Source of the DNA: CAVORB01 sp963736235
GTDB lineage: Bacteria > Pseudomonadota > Gammaproteobacteria > Chromatiales > Chromatiaceae
Length of the DNA stretch: 64,000 bases
Reading direction: 5' to 3'
NCBI GenBank assembly: GCA_963736235.1
Contig: CAVTOR010000031.1
Location: forward strand, 248,001 to 312,000
In this document: one piece after another, positions 16,190 through 25,656 of the stretch
How the letters are laid out: every line of letters starts with the position of its first letter
How positions within the stretch are numbered: the first letter of the stretch is position 1
Position numbers and translations under genes: made by a program
Notes under the pieces: model-generated
Databases searched by the model: none
What the model was told of the DNA's origin: nothing
What the model saw: the letters and a program-made list of their open reading frames with translations, nothing else

Positions 16190-16933
16190 CTACAAGGCGG
16201 CCTTGACCTCCTCCCACAGGGCACGGTAGGCCTTGGAAGCCGGGTTGGACGGCGCATAGGCGAGCAGCGGCATCCGGTTGACACCCATGCGCTCCACATC
16301 GGAGGCATAGGGGATGCTGGTTGCCAGCATCTCAGGATAGCGCTCGGGAAGTTGCTCCATGAGGTCGAGATGCAGGCGCTTGCGGCGGTCCACCATGGAG
16401 AAGAACGGCATCACCCGAAGCTTACCGATCAGCGCGTGGCCGTCCAGGAAATCCGTCAGTTGGTGCAGGGTCCGCGCCGACAGCGTGGTCGGGATCATAG
16501 GCACCAGCAGGGCCTCGGCAGCGCGAAAGATGTTCTCCGAGACGAGGGAAATGCTCGGCGGGCAGTCCAGAAACACATAGTCGTATTCGTCGGAAAGTGG
16601 CCGCAGCAGCTGTGTCAGCTGCTTGGTCGGCTTCTTCGCATCCTCCAGCACCAGGTCCATGTTGCGGAAAGAGAAATCCGCCGGCAGCAAGTCCAGGTTC
16701 TCGAAGTCCGTACCCTTCACCACCGATTCCAGGTCGCGCTTGCCCCGCACCAGGGACTTGCCTCCGCCCTTGACCTTGGGCTTGACCCGGAAGTAGTAGG
16801 TGGCCGCCCCCTGGGGATCGAGGTCCCAGACCAGCGTGCGCATGCCCTCCTGCGAAGCCAGGTATGCGAGGTTGATCGCCGTGGCGGTCTTGCCGACGCC
16901 GCCCTTGATGTTGTAGCTGCCGATGATCCTCAT
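16190..16933 (-). CDS. ParA/MinD-family ATPase paired with a CHAD protein
   Basis: A 247-residue deviant Walker ATPase. The P-loop is YNIKGGVGKTATAINLA near residues 7-23, with the signature Lys of ParA, then LVWDLDPQGAATYYF (Walker A') and YVFLDCPPSISL (Walker B). There is no DNA-binding extension, so it is a small ParA (type Ib or orphan). Its ATG overlaps the stop of the CHAD gene by four bases (16930-16933), implying translational coupling. It may position a cytoplasmic cargo, possibly polyphosphate-associated, given its partner; that is inference. No parB is nearby. Confidence 0.88.
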   Translation of the reverse strand: MRIIGSYNIKGGVGKTATAINLAYLASQEGMRTLVWDLDPQGAATYYFRVKPKVKGGGKSLVRGKRDLESVVKGTDFENLDLLPADFSFRNMDLVLEDAKKPTKQLTQLLRPLSDEYDYVFLDCPPSISLVSENIFRAAEALLVPMIPTTLSARTLHQLTDFLDGHALIGKLRVMPFFSMVDRRKRLHLDLMEQLPERYPEMLATSIPYASDVERMGVNRMPLLAYAPSNPASKAYRALWEEVKAAL

Positions 16934-18513
16934 GCCGCCTTGCTCCCTTTCTTTGACGATGCGAACAGACGCTTGAACAAGGCGTGGTTATCCTCCCCGT
17001 CGAAGGCCGAGAAGATCTCAGCGAAATGCGCCCGGGCCTGCTGCTGGCGGACCAGAAGGTCTCCCACGAGCACGCCCATCGTCAGCAGGGTATCGGTCGG
17101 GGCACATTTTTCCGCGCGCATCTTGACCGCAATCTCCCGCAGGTGGTCCGCCTGCACCGCCAGGTCCTGGAAACCGCCCAGATTGTCGAGCAGCGCCTTG
17201 AACTGCTTGACCAGGGTACGGGTCTCCTTTCTCGGATAAAGGCTGTCGAAGAATTCGACCAGATAGCGCAGTTTCTTGGCGCTCTTACGCAGCTCGTGCA
17301 GGTCCTCCGCGGGGGAATCCGGCGCGATCGCCCGCCCCTCCTTCAGCACCAGACGATACATCTTCCAGATCCGCTCGTCGGCCACCTCCTTGGTCCTTCG
17401 CATGGCGTTCGGAAGCGCCGAACGGTGGGGCACGGGGGCCTCCAAAAAGGCGCGCCAGTCGCGCAGCAGGTTGGCGAACTTCGCCGAGTCCAGGTTCTTG
17501 ACCAAGGCCCGCTGCGCGTCGTCGTAATGAGCAAGAAGGTACTGCCGCAGGGGATCGAGATGCGGCCGCAGGGCAGCAGGCAGGCTATCGCGATAGGTAT
17601 CGAAGTCCAGGAGGTAGACGTCGAGATCGCGGACGGGCCCGGTGATCTGTTGCAGCCAGGCAAAACGCTCTTTGAAGGCAGTCACGACCTCGGGGGCGAA
17701 AACCCCCTTGATCTGCGAAATCGCCGAGCGCGTGCGCCGGATCGCCACCCTCAGGTCGTGCAGGAACTCCGGATCCAGGTTCGCCTTGGTGCCCGGCACG
17801 TTGACCTCGATGGTATCCAGCAACCCGAGCAGGATCTCCTTTGCCGCCGCGTCCGCCCGCGCGTCCGGGTCGAGGTGAAAATCGAGCTTCGAGGAATAAT
17901 CGCCCGGACGGCGACCGGCCGCGGCCAGCGCCTCCAGCACCAGGGGCGTGCGCACGGGTTCCAGGCCCAGTTCCTCGTGCAGCATGTGAGCCGCCTCTTC
18001 CAGCTCGCGCTCGTAACCCTTGACCGGCACCAGGCGCAGGCGTGCGGCGAGCGCACCCTGGCGCTCGCGCTCAGAATCCGTGTACCGGTTCACGTCGAGC
18101 ACCACCCGGGCAACCGTCTTGTCGTCGTCGTTGAGCACCCGCAGCGTCTGCACCTCGGTGTGCACCGTCACCAGCGGCAGCAGCCGACGCACGCCGATCG
18201 CGCGCGTCAGCCGCTCCCTCACGGGTCCGGGCGGAAGGTCCCGGGCAAACCCCGGGTCGGACGCGATCCGCTGCTCGACCTCGGCGGCGTCGGTTTGGAG
18301 GTCTCGCCACACAAGCGTTCGCCGCGCGCGATCCTGGTGGTCCTCGATGCTGGCGCCTGCCAAGTAGAGGCTCCACTGGAAATCGTCGTAATAGGTCGTG
18401 GTGACGGTACGGGAAGGCTCCTCGCTGAATCGGCTTCGGACCTGGATGCGGTCCTTGATGTCCTGCAGTCTGGTCCCGTCCGGGATCAGATACGCGTTGG
18501 AAAACTCGCTCAT
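16930..18513 (-). CDS. CHAD domain protein with degenerate CYTH-like N-terminus
   Basis: A 527-residue protein. The C-terminal CHAD domain (about residues 225-510) has the conserved His-rich helices DLRVAIRRTRSAISQIKG and LHELRKSAKKLRYLVEFFD. CHAD domains bind polyphosphate granules through conserved basic residues. The N-terminal 200 residues have a CYTH-like arrangement of strands and alternating charged residues, but I do not see the ExExK triphosphatase signature, so activity is doubtful. The four-base overlap with the ParA gene downstream suggests the two act together, perhaps in placing polyphosphate granules. Confidence 0.82.
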   Translation of the reverse strand: MSEFSNAYLIPDGTRLQDIKDRIQVRSRFSEEPSRTVTTTYYDDFQWSLYLAGASIEDHQDRARRTLVWRDLQTDAAEVEQRIASDPGFARDLPPGPVRERLTRAIGVRRLLPLVTVHTEVQTLRVLNDDDKTVARVVLDVNRYTDSERERQGALAARLRLVPVKGYERELEEAAHMLHEELGLEPVRTPLVLEALAAAGRRPGDYSSKLDFHLDPDARADAAAKEILLGLLDTIEVNVPGTKANLDPEFLHDLRVAIRRTRSAISQIKGVFAPEVVTAFKERFAWLQQITGPVRDLDVYLLDFDTYRDSLPAALRPHLDPLRQYLLAHYDDAQRALVKNLDSAKFANLLRDWRAFLEAPVPHRSALPNAMRRTKEVADERIWKMYRLVLKEGRAIAPDSPAEDLHELRKSAKKLRYLVEFFDSLYPRKETRTLVKQFKALLDNLGGFQDLAVQADHLREIAVKMRAEKCAPTDTLLTMGVLVGDLLVRQQQARAHFAEIFSAFDGEDNHALFKRLFASSKKGSKAA

Positions 18514-19107
18514 GGTGGCGCGGTTTCACCTCCTCGGGGCGTGGGTTCTTGACCGCGACCCGCCTGGCGCAGCGCGTCGCATGATTTTTACAGTGGTGTT
18601 ACGAAGGTTGCGATATTACTGGACCCCCTGAGTCGCGGCCAGAAAGATTTGACGATTCTCATTGTGTTACGTGATTTCTTTCCGAATTTGTCTCGGGTAT
18701 AGCATCCTTTGTTCGGTGAGCGGTGTCCCGCCGGAGTGACCGGACGTCAGCCCCGACACCTCAGTTCTGCTGGAAACGCAGGGCCCCAGGCGTTAACGCG
18801 CCGCGCCGGAACACCGTCCGCGCACGCGCTTCGGCTAGAACTGTTTCCCGGAGTGGTTTCTCTGCGTTGCGCAAGCGGTTACGAAGTAGAAACGGGGACT
18901 GCTGACGATTTCGCTGACAGCTTCACCAAGAAGCCGTCCGCAGCTGCCAGGTACGGAGCGCCCGGCTGGTCAGCCCAGTCGTTTCCGACACGTGCTCCGG
19001 ATAAAACTCGCTTCGTCGAAAAAAGGTTATCGCCAGCGCCGCGTCGACTCGATCGTATCGAAACCGATCAGCGTTGAATTCCATTCTCGCTTGCCCCCTC
19101 GATCGGC
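18514..19107. other. 594-base intergenic region without a supported gene
   Basis: It lies between the 5' end of the CHAD gene and the 3' end of the ToxR/CadC-like pseudogene. An open frame on the plus strand (18709-19077) is Arg/Ala/Ser-rich with no hydrophobic core pattern or good ribosome site, so I do not call it. The first 150 bases, which are AT-rich near 18630-18700, probably contain the promoter of the CHAD-ParA operon. No repeat or RNA was recognised. Confidence 0.4.
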
Positions 19108-21049
19108 TCAATCGGCTGTTTGTCCAGCAAGCTCAGGCAGCCCGGCGCGACGAAGGTCGTCAAGAAAACGCTGCCGGAACGACTGATCGCGCATCGGGAA
19201 GCCATAATCCAAGTAAGCGAGCGTGAAATGGGGGTTGAAGGAGAGAATCTCGTCAACCTCCCAGTTTGCTTCTTCAAGCCGGTTTGATCCCGCGTAGGCT
19301 GCAGCAAGGTACAGTCGGCTCAACAGCAGATTTGGGCTGACATCGACCGACGCCGTCAACTGCTCGAGCGCCTCGTCATGCCTTTCGAGCTGGTACAACA
19401 GCGCGCCGTCGACCATGCGGTAGAGGGCGGGAACCCGTGGGTTCAGCCTGATTGCCTGGTCTATCGCCTCGCGGCCTTCCTGAGGGCGACCGGCAAAATG
19501 CATGATCCGGGCAAGCAGGCCGTATCCGTCGGCGTAGCTGGGTTTGAGCTCGATGGCGCGCAACACCTCGGCCGTCGCCGATTCGAGATTTCCGTTGAAC
19601 ATCTCCACCATGCCGATCACGAAACGCAGCTGCGGCAGTGTGTCATCGATCTCCAGCCCCTTGAGTGCCAGGGCCTCCGCCCGGACAAGCGACTGCGCCA
19701 CCTTCGGCCCCCGGTCGTAGACCGCATCCTGCGAGTAGGCCTGTGCGAGGCCCGCATAGGCGCGGGCAAAGCGCGGTTCGAGCACGATCGCCTGTTCGAA
19801 ATGGGACTTGGCCTCGTCATTGTCATCCCCGGAACGCCGCCCCAGCAGGTCGAGCCCGCGCAGAAACTCGTCATAGGCCTCCACGCTGGTGACGTACTTG
19901 CGCGCCAGCCGCTGCCGCTCGCCGGGGGCAAGCTCAATCTCCAGCGCGGAGACCACGCGCGCGGTGATCTCGTCCTGCATGCGGAAGATGTCGGAGAGGT
20001 CGCGATCGTAGCGTTCGGCCCAGCGGTTGTGGTCCTCGCGCGCATCGGTCAGCCGCACATTGATGCGCAACCGCTGCCCCGCGCGCTGCACGCTGCCCCT
20101 GACGATGTAACGCACGCCCAGCTCCGACCCGATCTGGCGATCGGTGTCCGTGCTGTTCCGGTAGGCCATGACCGAGTTGCGTGCCACCACGCGCAGGCTC
20201 GAGAGCTTTGACAGATCGGTGATCAGGTCCTCGGTAATACCGTCGGTGAAATAGTCCTGTTCGGGATCGCGAGTCAGGTTCTCGAATGGCAGTACGGCAA
20301 GCGCACGGAGCTCGGCAGCCGCCTGTTGGTTGTTCGGCTGGTCCCGTCCGAAACTGCCTGGTGACAAGCCATACCAACCCGAGCAGCACTACCAGCGCCA
20401 CTACAGCCGCTTTTCTCCAAGACCCTGAAGCTAGCGCCTTCGCCGCGCCAGGCGGCCCCACGACGGGACCCGTAACTTGTCCCGCAAGTCCGGGCTGTGG
20501 TCCCGCGCGCATCGGCTCCTCGACTGGAGGCGCCTTGCGCATGGTTTGTTCGAGCGGCGCGACCTCCGCGATAAGGCGATAGCCGGACTTGGCAATGGTC
20601 TCGATATACGCCGGATTGCGCGCATCGTCGCCCAGCGCCTTGCGCAGCTTGATCAGGGTATTGGTGACCGCGTCGTCGGTGACAAGCATCCGCGGCCAGA
20701 CCCTGTTCTCGAGGTCGCTGCGAGAGACCACCTGGCCATGGCGTTCGGCGAGCAGCACGAGCACGCGCATCACCTTGGGCTCGAGCCGTACCTCATCTTC
20801 TCCGTGCCTTATCCGGTTGGCGGCCGGATCGACGATCCAGACGCCCAACCGAAACGGCCTCTCGAATGCCGCCGGCTTGTCCAGCCCTCTGGTCGCGTGT
20901 TCGCTGTCAGTATCCACCCGGCCTTCCGCTCCTTCGCTATGCGTTAGCAGCTTACTCGCCCAATCGATGGTCGGGCATCCACTTATTCGTGCATCGTCGG
21001 TGGAGCGAGACGGACGCCCGGACCAGAACAACAGCTTGCGCGGGATCAT
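19108..21049 (-). pseudogene. ToxR/CadC-like membrane regulator with TPR sensor domain, broken by a frameshift
   Basis: Two overlapping minus-strand frames form one gene. The 5' frame (21049 to about 20330) encodes a winged-helix OmpR/CadC DNA-binding domain (RLEPKVMRVLVLLAERHGQ, then VWPRMLVTDDAVTNTLIKLR) and one membrane segment (VVALVVLLGLVWLVT). The 3' frame (about 20367 to 19108) encodes a TolB-N/FlgO-like block (LAVLPFENLTRDPEQDYF, DGITEDLITDLSKL) and several TPR repeats. One base change between about 20290 and 20365, just after the membrane segment, would restore a roughly 646-residue protein. Such proteins sense periplasmic signals and activate nearby genes. As read, neither half alone could signal. 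The exact start is uncertain. Confidence 0.8.
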
Positions 21050-21428
21050 CGGGACTGCCTGTTGATCAGTCCGGGCCGCCGACGAAGCGGGCCAATTTTC
21101 GTGTCCAGCGCAACGCTCGCGCGAACGATGCGCTTGCCAACCCCTCGAATCCGCCCCGCGGCGACACTCCCAACCATTTGATTTATCGCATTGTTATTAA
21201 GGTCGTCTTTCCGTTTGCTTTCCACCGCATTTCGGCGGGGTCGCGAGCGGATGGCACCGCTATGGTTCTACTCGACAGCCGTCGCTCGTCGGATCGACCG
21301 CCAAGTCATCCCGAAGCCGGGAAGCAGCACGCCACGGTATCCCGAGCCTGCCAAGGGCAGACCGATCAGGCACAGACTGGCTGGAGAGCAAAGCCGTTCC
21401 AATCACGGAATACAACGAAGAGACCAAC
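21050..21428. other. 379-base gap between the ToxR/CadC-like regulator and the cupin gene
   Basis: The region is shared by two divergent genes, so it should hold both promoters. An AT-richer stretch at about 21175-21215 (ttgatttatcgcattgttattaagg) is the best promoter candidate. Plus-strand frames here read into the start of the cupin gene in a different phase and are not convincing. No RNA or repeat was recognised. Confidence 0.35.
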
Positions 21429-21902
21429 ATGAAACACACCACACTCACGATGATCGCTTTCAGCACCGTCTCGCTGGCCGCAACGCATGCATGGGCTGCA
21501 AACCAAACCGAGGCCGGTATGACGCTGACGCCCGATCAGCTGACCTGGGAACCCAATCCGCGCGTTGCCGGCCTGGGCGAGGCGAGGATCATCAGCAAGG
21601 GCACCGAGGCCGGACCCTACGTTTATCGGGTCAAATTCCCGAAGGGCCGCGTCGTGCAGGCGCACAGCCATCCTGATGATCGTACTTATACGGTACTCGA
21701 AGGCACCTGGTACATCGGGTGGGGCGAGAAATACGACGAGCTCAAGCTGATCGCCCTGACCCCGGGCAGCTTCTACACCGAGCCGGCAGGCGTCGCCCAC
21801 TTCGTCGCGACACCGGATGGAGAGGCGATCGTACAGGTCACGGGAACGGGTCCGACGAAGGTTGACTACGCCGATCCGGCGCACGAGCCCAAGAAAAATT
21901 GA
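21429..21902 (+). CDS. Exported cupin-domain protein
   Basis: A 157-residue protein with a signal peptide (about residues 1-23, ending THAWAANQ). The cupin barrel contains motif 1 as VQAHSHPDDRTYTVLEGTWYIG, giving two His and a downstream Glu for metal binding, and motif 2 as FYTEPAGVAHFVATPDG, giving the third His. Periplasmic small cupins are often detoxifying or sugar-binding, but the substrate is unknown. It is divergent from the broken ToxR/CadC-like regulator and could be its target; that is inference from position. A palindromic repeat follows the stop. Confidence 0.82.
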   Translation: MKHTTLTMIAFSTVSLAATHAWAANQTEAGMTLTPDQLTWEPNPRVAGLGEARIISKGTEAGPYVYRVKFPKGRVVQAHSHPDDRTYTVLEGTWYIGWGEKYDELKLIALTPGSFYTEPAGVAHFVATPDGEAIVQVTGTGPTKVDYADPAHEPKKN

Positions 21903-21915
21903 GCGCCTAGTTGAA

Positions 21916-21959
21916 GTAGGTTGGCACGGCGGTGAACCCGCCGTGCCGCAACGAGCTAC
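21916..21959. repeat. REP-like palindrome starting GTAGGTTGG
   Basis: A perfect 10-bp stem GGCACGGCGG / CCGCCGTGCC (21923-21932 and 21938-21947) with loop TGAAC, flanked by GTAGGTTG on the left and an imperfect complement (GCAACGAGCTAC) on the right. Palindromes opening GTAGGTTGG are scattered between genes in many proteobacteria. No T-run follows, so it is probably a dispersed repeat, although it could end the cupin transcript. Only one copy is visible in the window. Confidence 0.5.
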
Positions 21960-22321
21960 CGGATTGGCAGTGTGGTTCGTTGGATACCTCGCAGCTGCCA
22001 GCTTGATACACATAACCTAAGCGAGGGTGCCGGCATTGCCGGCCCCAACTCAGCATTAGACATACGTCGGATTCAGGCGGTCAAGACTGCGGCCCCATGG
22101 GTTCCCTAAATGGGTGGCAGCGGCATGATCGCTGGATTCCAGAAACAGGCCCAACGCCGCTGGTACGTCTGGCAACGTGCGGCAAACCCCACCACCGCCG
22201 CAAGACTCGAAGCAAGCTCGAGTCCCTCGCCGCGAATACCCAACACCCTGATCCCCGTGGGCATCCCCAGCCCACTACTTCATAATCGTCTGTAATCTTT
22301 CGCAGACACCAGGATAATCCC
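21960..22321. other. 362-base intergenic region upstream of rsmA
   Basis: It contains a GCCGGC-ATT-GCCGGC palindrome near 22030-22045 but no supported gene; the short frames at 22081-22295 on both strands lack ribosome sites and family features. The last 60 bases (cataatcgtctgtaatctttcgc) are AT-richer and probably hold the rsmA-lon promoter. Confidence 0.35.
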
Positions 22322-23116
22322 TTGAGCCACCGTCCCAGGAAGAGGTTCGGTCAGAACTTCCTCCACGACCAGACCGTCATCCGGCGCATCGTCACGGCCG
22401 TCGCACCGGTCCCGGGCGAGCATCTGGTCGAGATCGGTCCCGGCCGCGGCGCCATCACCGGCGAGCTGCTGCGTGCCGCGGGCCGGCTCGATGCCGTGGA
22501 GCTAGACCGGGACCTGATCGAGCCCCTGGCCCGCCAGTGCGCCGGGCTGGGGGAGCTCAACATCCACCTCGCCGACGCCCTGGCGTTCGACCTTTGCGCG
22601 CTCTCCACCACGGACGGGAGGCTGCGCCTGGTCGGCAACCTGCCCTACAACATCTCCACGCCGCTGCTGTTCCGCTTCCTCGACCAGGCTCGGTGCATCG
22701 AGGACATGCATTTCATGCTGCAGAAGGAGGTGGTCGACCGCATCACCGCGCCGCCGGGCTCGAAGACCTACGGCCGGCTCTCGGTGATGATCCAGGTCTA
22801 CTGCCGAGCCGCCGCCCTCTTCACCATCCGACCCGGCGCGTTCCATCCAGCGCCGAAGGTGGATTCCGCTTTCCTCCGGCTCACCCCATACCGCCCGCTG
22901 CCACACCCGGTCGCGGACGCCGCGTTTCTCTCCCAGCTCGTGGCGCGGGCCTTCAGCCAACGCCGCAAGACTCTGCGCAACTGCCTCAAGGGCCTGGTTT
23001 CCGACACGCTCATCGAGGCCCAGGGGATCGACCCCGGGTGTCGGGCGGAAGCGCTGGGGCCGGACACCTTCGTCAGGCTCGCCAACGCGGCTTGCAAATC
23101 CGCCGATGAGCCCTGA
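22322..23116 (+). CDS. rsmA: 16S rRNA adenine(1518/1519)-N6-dimethyltransferase
   Basis: A 264-residue RsmA/KsgA. It begins SHRPRKRFGQNFLHD, the hallmark N-terminus, followed by the SAM site LVEIGPGRGAITGELL and the catalytic NLPYNISTPLLF motif near residue 105. It dimethylates two adjacent adenines near the 3' end of 16S rRNA late in small-subunit assembly. The start codon is TTG at 22322; no ATG upstream in frame would suit. Lon follows 45 bases downstream. No pdxA or apaH, its usual enterobacterial neighbours, is present. Confidence 0.95.
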   Translation: MSHRPRKRFGQNFLHDQTVIRRIVTAVAPVPGEHLVEIGPGRGAITGELLRAAGRLDAVELDRDLIEPLARQCAGLGELNIHLADALAFDLCALSTTDGRLRLVGNLPYNISTPLLFRFLDQARCIEDMHFMLQKEVVDRITAPPGSKTYGRLSVMIQVYCRAAALFTIRPGAFHPAPKVDSAFLRLTPYRPLPHPVADAAFLSQLVARAFSQRRKTLRNCLKGLVSDTLIEAQGIDPGCRAEALGPDTFVRLANAACKSADEP

Positions 23117-23161
23117 GATAAACCGCAAAATATAAGGTTTGGGCGTGACCGGGGAAAGTGA

Positions 23162-25594
23162 ATGAACCAGAGCGCAGAAGGCGACATCGAAACGGAATCT
23201 CTCAACCCTGGCGCGCTGGCCAAGGCCAACGAGGTACTCCCCGGGCTGATCCACCTGCTCCCGGTGGCGGCGCGCCCCTTCTTTCCTGGTCAGGCCGTTC
23301 CCCTGCTGATGGATGCCGGGCATTGGGCGCCCACGCTCAAGGCGGTCGGCGAGACCGAGCACAAGATCCTCGGCGTGGTGCTGGTGGGCGCCGAGACCGC
23401 GGAGGAGGCGGGCACCGCGGACTTCCGTCCCGTGGGCACGGCTTGCCGCGTCCACAGGGTGCACCAAGAGGACGGTCACCTCCAGGTGCTGGTGGAGTGC
23501 CTGCAGCGCTTCCGTATCTCCGGCTGGGTATCGGGCAAGGCCCCGTTCTCGGCGCGCGTGGACTACCTTCCGGAGTTCGTCGGCCCGCCCGACGCGCAGA
23601 TCAAGGCCTACGCCATGGCCGTGATCAACACCATCAAGGAGCTGCTGCCCCTCAACCCGCTGTACGTTGAGGAGCTGCGCATGTTCCTCGACCGCTTCGG
23701 CCCGGAGGACCCGTCCCACCTCTCCGATTTCGCCGCCAGCCTCACCACCTCCAGCAAGGAGCAGCTACAGGAGGTGTTGGAGACGGTGGATCTGCTGCCG
23801 CGCATGGAGAAGGTGCTGGTGCTGCTCAACAGCGAGCTGGAGCTCGCCCGCGCCCAGCAGAAGATCCGCCGCTCGGTCGAGGAGCGGATGCAGAAGCAGC
23901 AGCGCGAGTTCTTCCTGCGCGAACAGCTCAAGGCGATCCAGAAGGAGCTCGGCATCGCCAAGGACGACCGCACCGCCGAGGTGGACAAGTTCAAGGAGCG
24001 CATCGCCAAACTCACCCTGACCAAGGAGGCGGCGAAACGAGTCGAGGAAGAGCTGGACAAGATGGCGATCCTGGAAACCGGGTCGCCGGAGTACGCGGTT
24101 ACCCGCAACTACCTCGACTGGATCAGTCTGCTGCCCTGGGGCGTCCACTCCAAGGACAAGCTCGACCTCAAGCGCGCGCGCCGGGTGTTGGACCGGGACC
24201 ATTACGGGCTAGAGGACGTGAAGAAGCGCATCCTCGAGTTCCTCGCCGTCGGCATCCACAAGGGCGAGATCGCCGGCTCCATCATCCTGCTGGTCGGCCC
24301 TCCGGGCGTGGGCAAGACCTCCATCGGGCACTCCATCGCGGACGCGCTGGGCCGGCGGTTCTACCGCTTCTCGGTCGGCGGTATCCGCGACGAGGCCGAG
24401 ATCAAGGGCCACCGGCGCACCTACATCGGCGCCATGCCGGGCAAGTTCATCCAGGCGATGCGGGACGCCGGCACCGCCAACCCGGTAATCATGCTCGACG
24501 AGATCGACAAGGTCGGCGCCTCGTACCACGGCGATCCGGCCTCGGCGCTGCTGGAGGTGCTCGACCCGGAGCAGAACACCGACTTCCTGGACCACTACCT
24601 CGACCTGCGCTTCGACCTGTCCAAGGCGCTCTTCGTCTGCACCGCCAACCAGCTCGACACCATCCCAGGCCCCTTGCTCGACCGCATGGAGGTGATCCAG
24701 CTCTCCGGCTACATCGCCGAGGAGAAGTTGCAGATCGCCAGAAAATACCTCCTGCCGCGCCAGGTGCAGCGGGCCGGTCTGGCCAAGAGCGCGATCAAGC
24801 TCGACTCGGCCACGCTGCGCGCCCTGATCGAGGGTTATGCGCGGGACGCCGGCGTTCGGCGCCTGGAGAAGCAGCTCGGCAAGATCGTGCGCAAGTGCGC
24901 GGTGAAGATGCTCGAGGGCGATGAGCCGCCGATCAAGATCACCGCGGACGACCTCAAGGGCTACCTCGGCAGCCCGGTATTCCGCGACGAGCGCCGCCTG
25001 TCGGGGCCCGGCGTGGTCACCGGGCTGGCCTGGACCGCCATGGGCGGCGCCACCCTGAGCATCGAGGCCGCCGCCACCCACGCCTTCAACCGCGGCTTCA
25101 AGCTCACCGGGCAGCTCGGCGACGTCATGAAGGAGTCAGCAGAGATCGCCTACGGTTACGCGGTAAGTCACGCCGTGCAGTACGGAGCCGACCCGTCGTT
25201 CTTCGAGAAGTCCTTCATCCACCTGCACGTGCCCGCCGGCGCCACCCCCAAGGACGGCCCCTCCGCCGGCATCACCATGGCCTCGGCCCTGCTCTCGCTT
25301 GCGCGCGGCGAGCCGGTGCGCCGCATCGCCATGACCGGCGAGCTCACCCTGACCGGCGAGGTCTTCCCGATCGGCGGAGTGCGCGAAAAGCTGATCGCCG
25401 CCCGCCGCGCGGGCATCAAGGAAATTCTCCTGCCGGAGGACAACCGTGGTGAGTTCGAGGAGGTCCCCGAGCACGTTCGCAAGGGGCTCAAGGTGCATTT
25501 CGTCGCGCGGTTCGATGACGTGGTGCCGTATCTTTTCGGGAAGACCAAGACGGGGAATAGCCGCCCGAAACAGTCCCGGCCGGGATCGGGTTAA
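23162..25594 (+). CDS. lon: ATP-dependent protease Lon
   Basis: An 810-residue cytoplasmic protease. The N-terminal substrate-binding LON domain (about residues 25-215) opens LPGLIHLLPVAARPFFPGQAVPL, somewhat unlike enterobacterial Lon. The AAA+ module has Walker A GPPGVGKT near residue 379 and Walker B VIMLDEIDKVG. The C-terminal peptidase has the catalytic Ser in PKDGPSAGITMA (about 700) and the Lys in GGVREKLIAA (about 740). It degrades misfolded and regulatory proteins. The gene is not beside clpX or hupB, as it often is, so this may be a second Lon paralogue. It is probably transcribed with rsmA. Confidence 0.95.
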   Translation: MNQSAEGDIETESLNPGALAKANEVLPGLIHLLPVAARPFFPGQAVPLLMDAGHWAPTLKAVGETEHKILGVVLVGAETAEEAGTADFRPVGTACRVHRVHQEDGHLQVLVECLQRFRISGWVSGKAPFSARVDYLPEFVGPPDAQIKAYAMAVINTIKELLPLNPLYVEELRMFLDRFGPEDPSHLSDFAASLTTSSKEQLQEVLETVDLLPRMEKVLVLLNSELELARAQQKIRRSVEERMQKQQREFFLREQLKAIQKELGIAKDDRTAEVDKFKERIAKLTLTKEAAKRVEEELDKMAILETGSPEYAVTRNYLDWISLLPWGVHSKDKLDLKRARRVLDRDHYGLEDVKKRILEFLAVGIHKGEIAGSIILLVGPPGVGKTSIGHSIADALGRRFYRFSVGGIRDEAEIKGHRRTYIGAMPGKFIQAMRDAGTANPVIMLDEIDKVGASYHGDPASALLEVLDPEQNTDFLDHYLDLRFDLSKALFVCTANQLDTIPGPLLDRMEVIQLSGYIAEEKLQIARKYLLPRQVQRAGLAKSAIKLDSATLRALIEGYARDAGVRRLEKQLGKIVRKCAVKMLEGDEPPIKITADDLKGYLGSPVFRDERRLSGPGVVTGLAWTAMGGATLSIEAAATHAFNRGFKLTGQLGDVMKESAEIAYGYAVSHAVQYGADPSFFEKSFIHLHVPAGATPKDGPSAGITMASALLSLARGEPVRRIAMTGELTLTGEVFPIGGVREKLIAARRAGIKEILLPEDNRGEFEEVPEHVRKGLKVHFVARFDDVVPYLFGKTKTGNSRPKQSRPGSG

Positions 25595-25656
25595 ACTTCG
25601 CCCCGTTGGGGAATCGGGCCGGCTGATGTGCGACGTTATGCCCCGAGGAGAACCTT

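Noticed and set aside
17000..18550. Long plus-strand frame opposite the CHAD gene
   Set aside because: Shadow frame rich in Arg, Gln and Val with no domain; the CHAD motifs on the minus strand are clear.
18709..19077. Small plus-strand ORF in the 594-base gap
   Set aside because: No ribosome site, no hydrophobic pattern, low-complexity Arg/Ala/Ser content.
22502..23719. Long minus-strand frame antisense to rsmA and lon
   Set aside because: High-GC shadow frame; composition and lack of domain features contrast with the clear RsmA and Lon on the plus strand.
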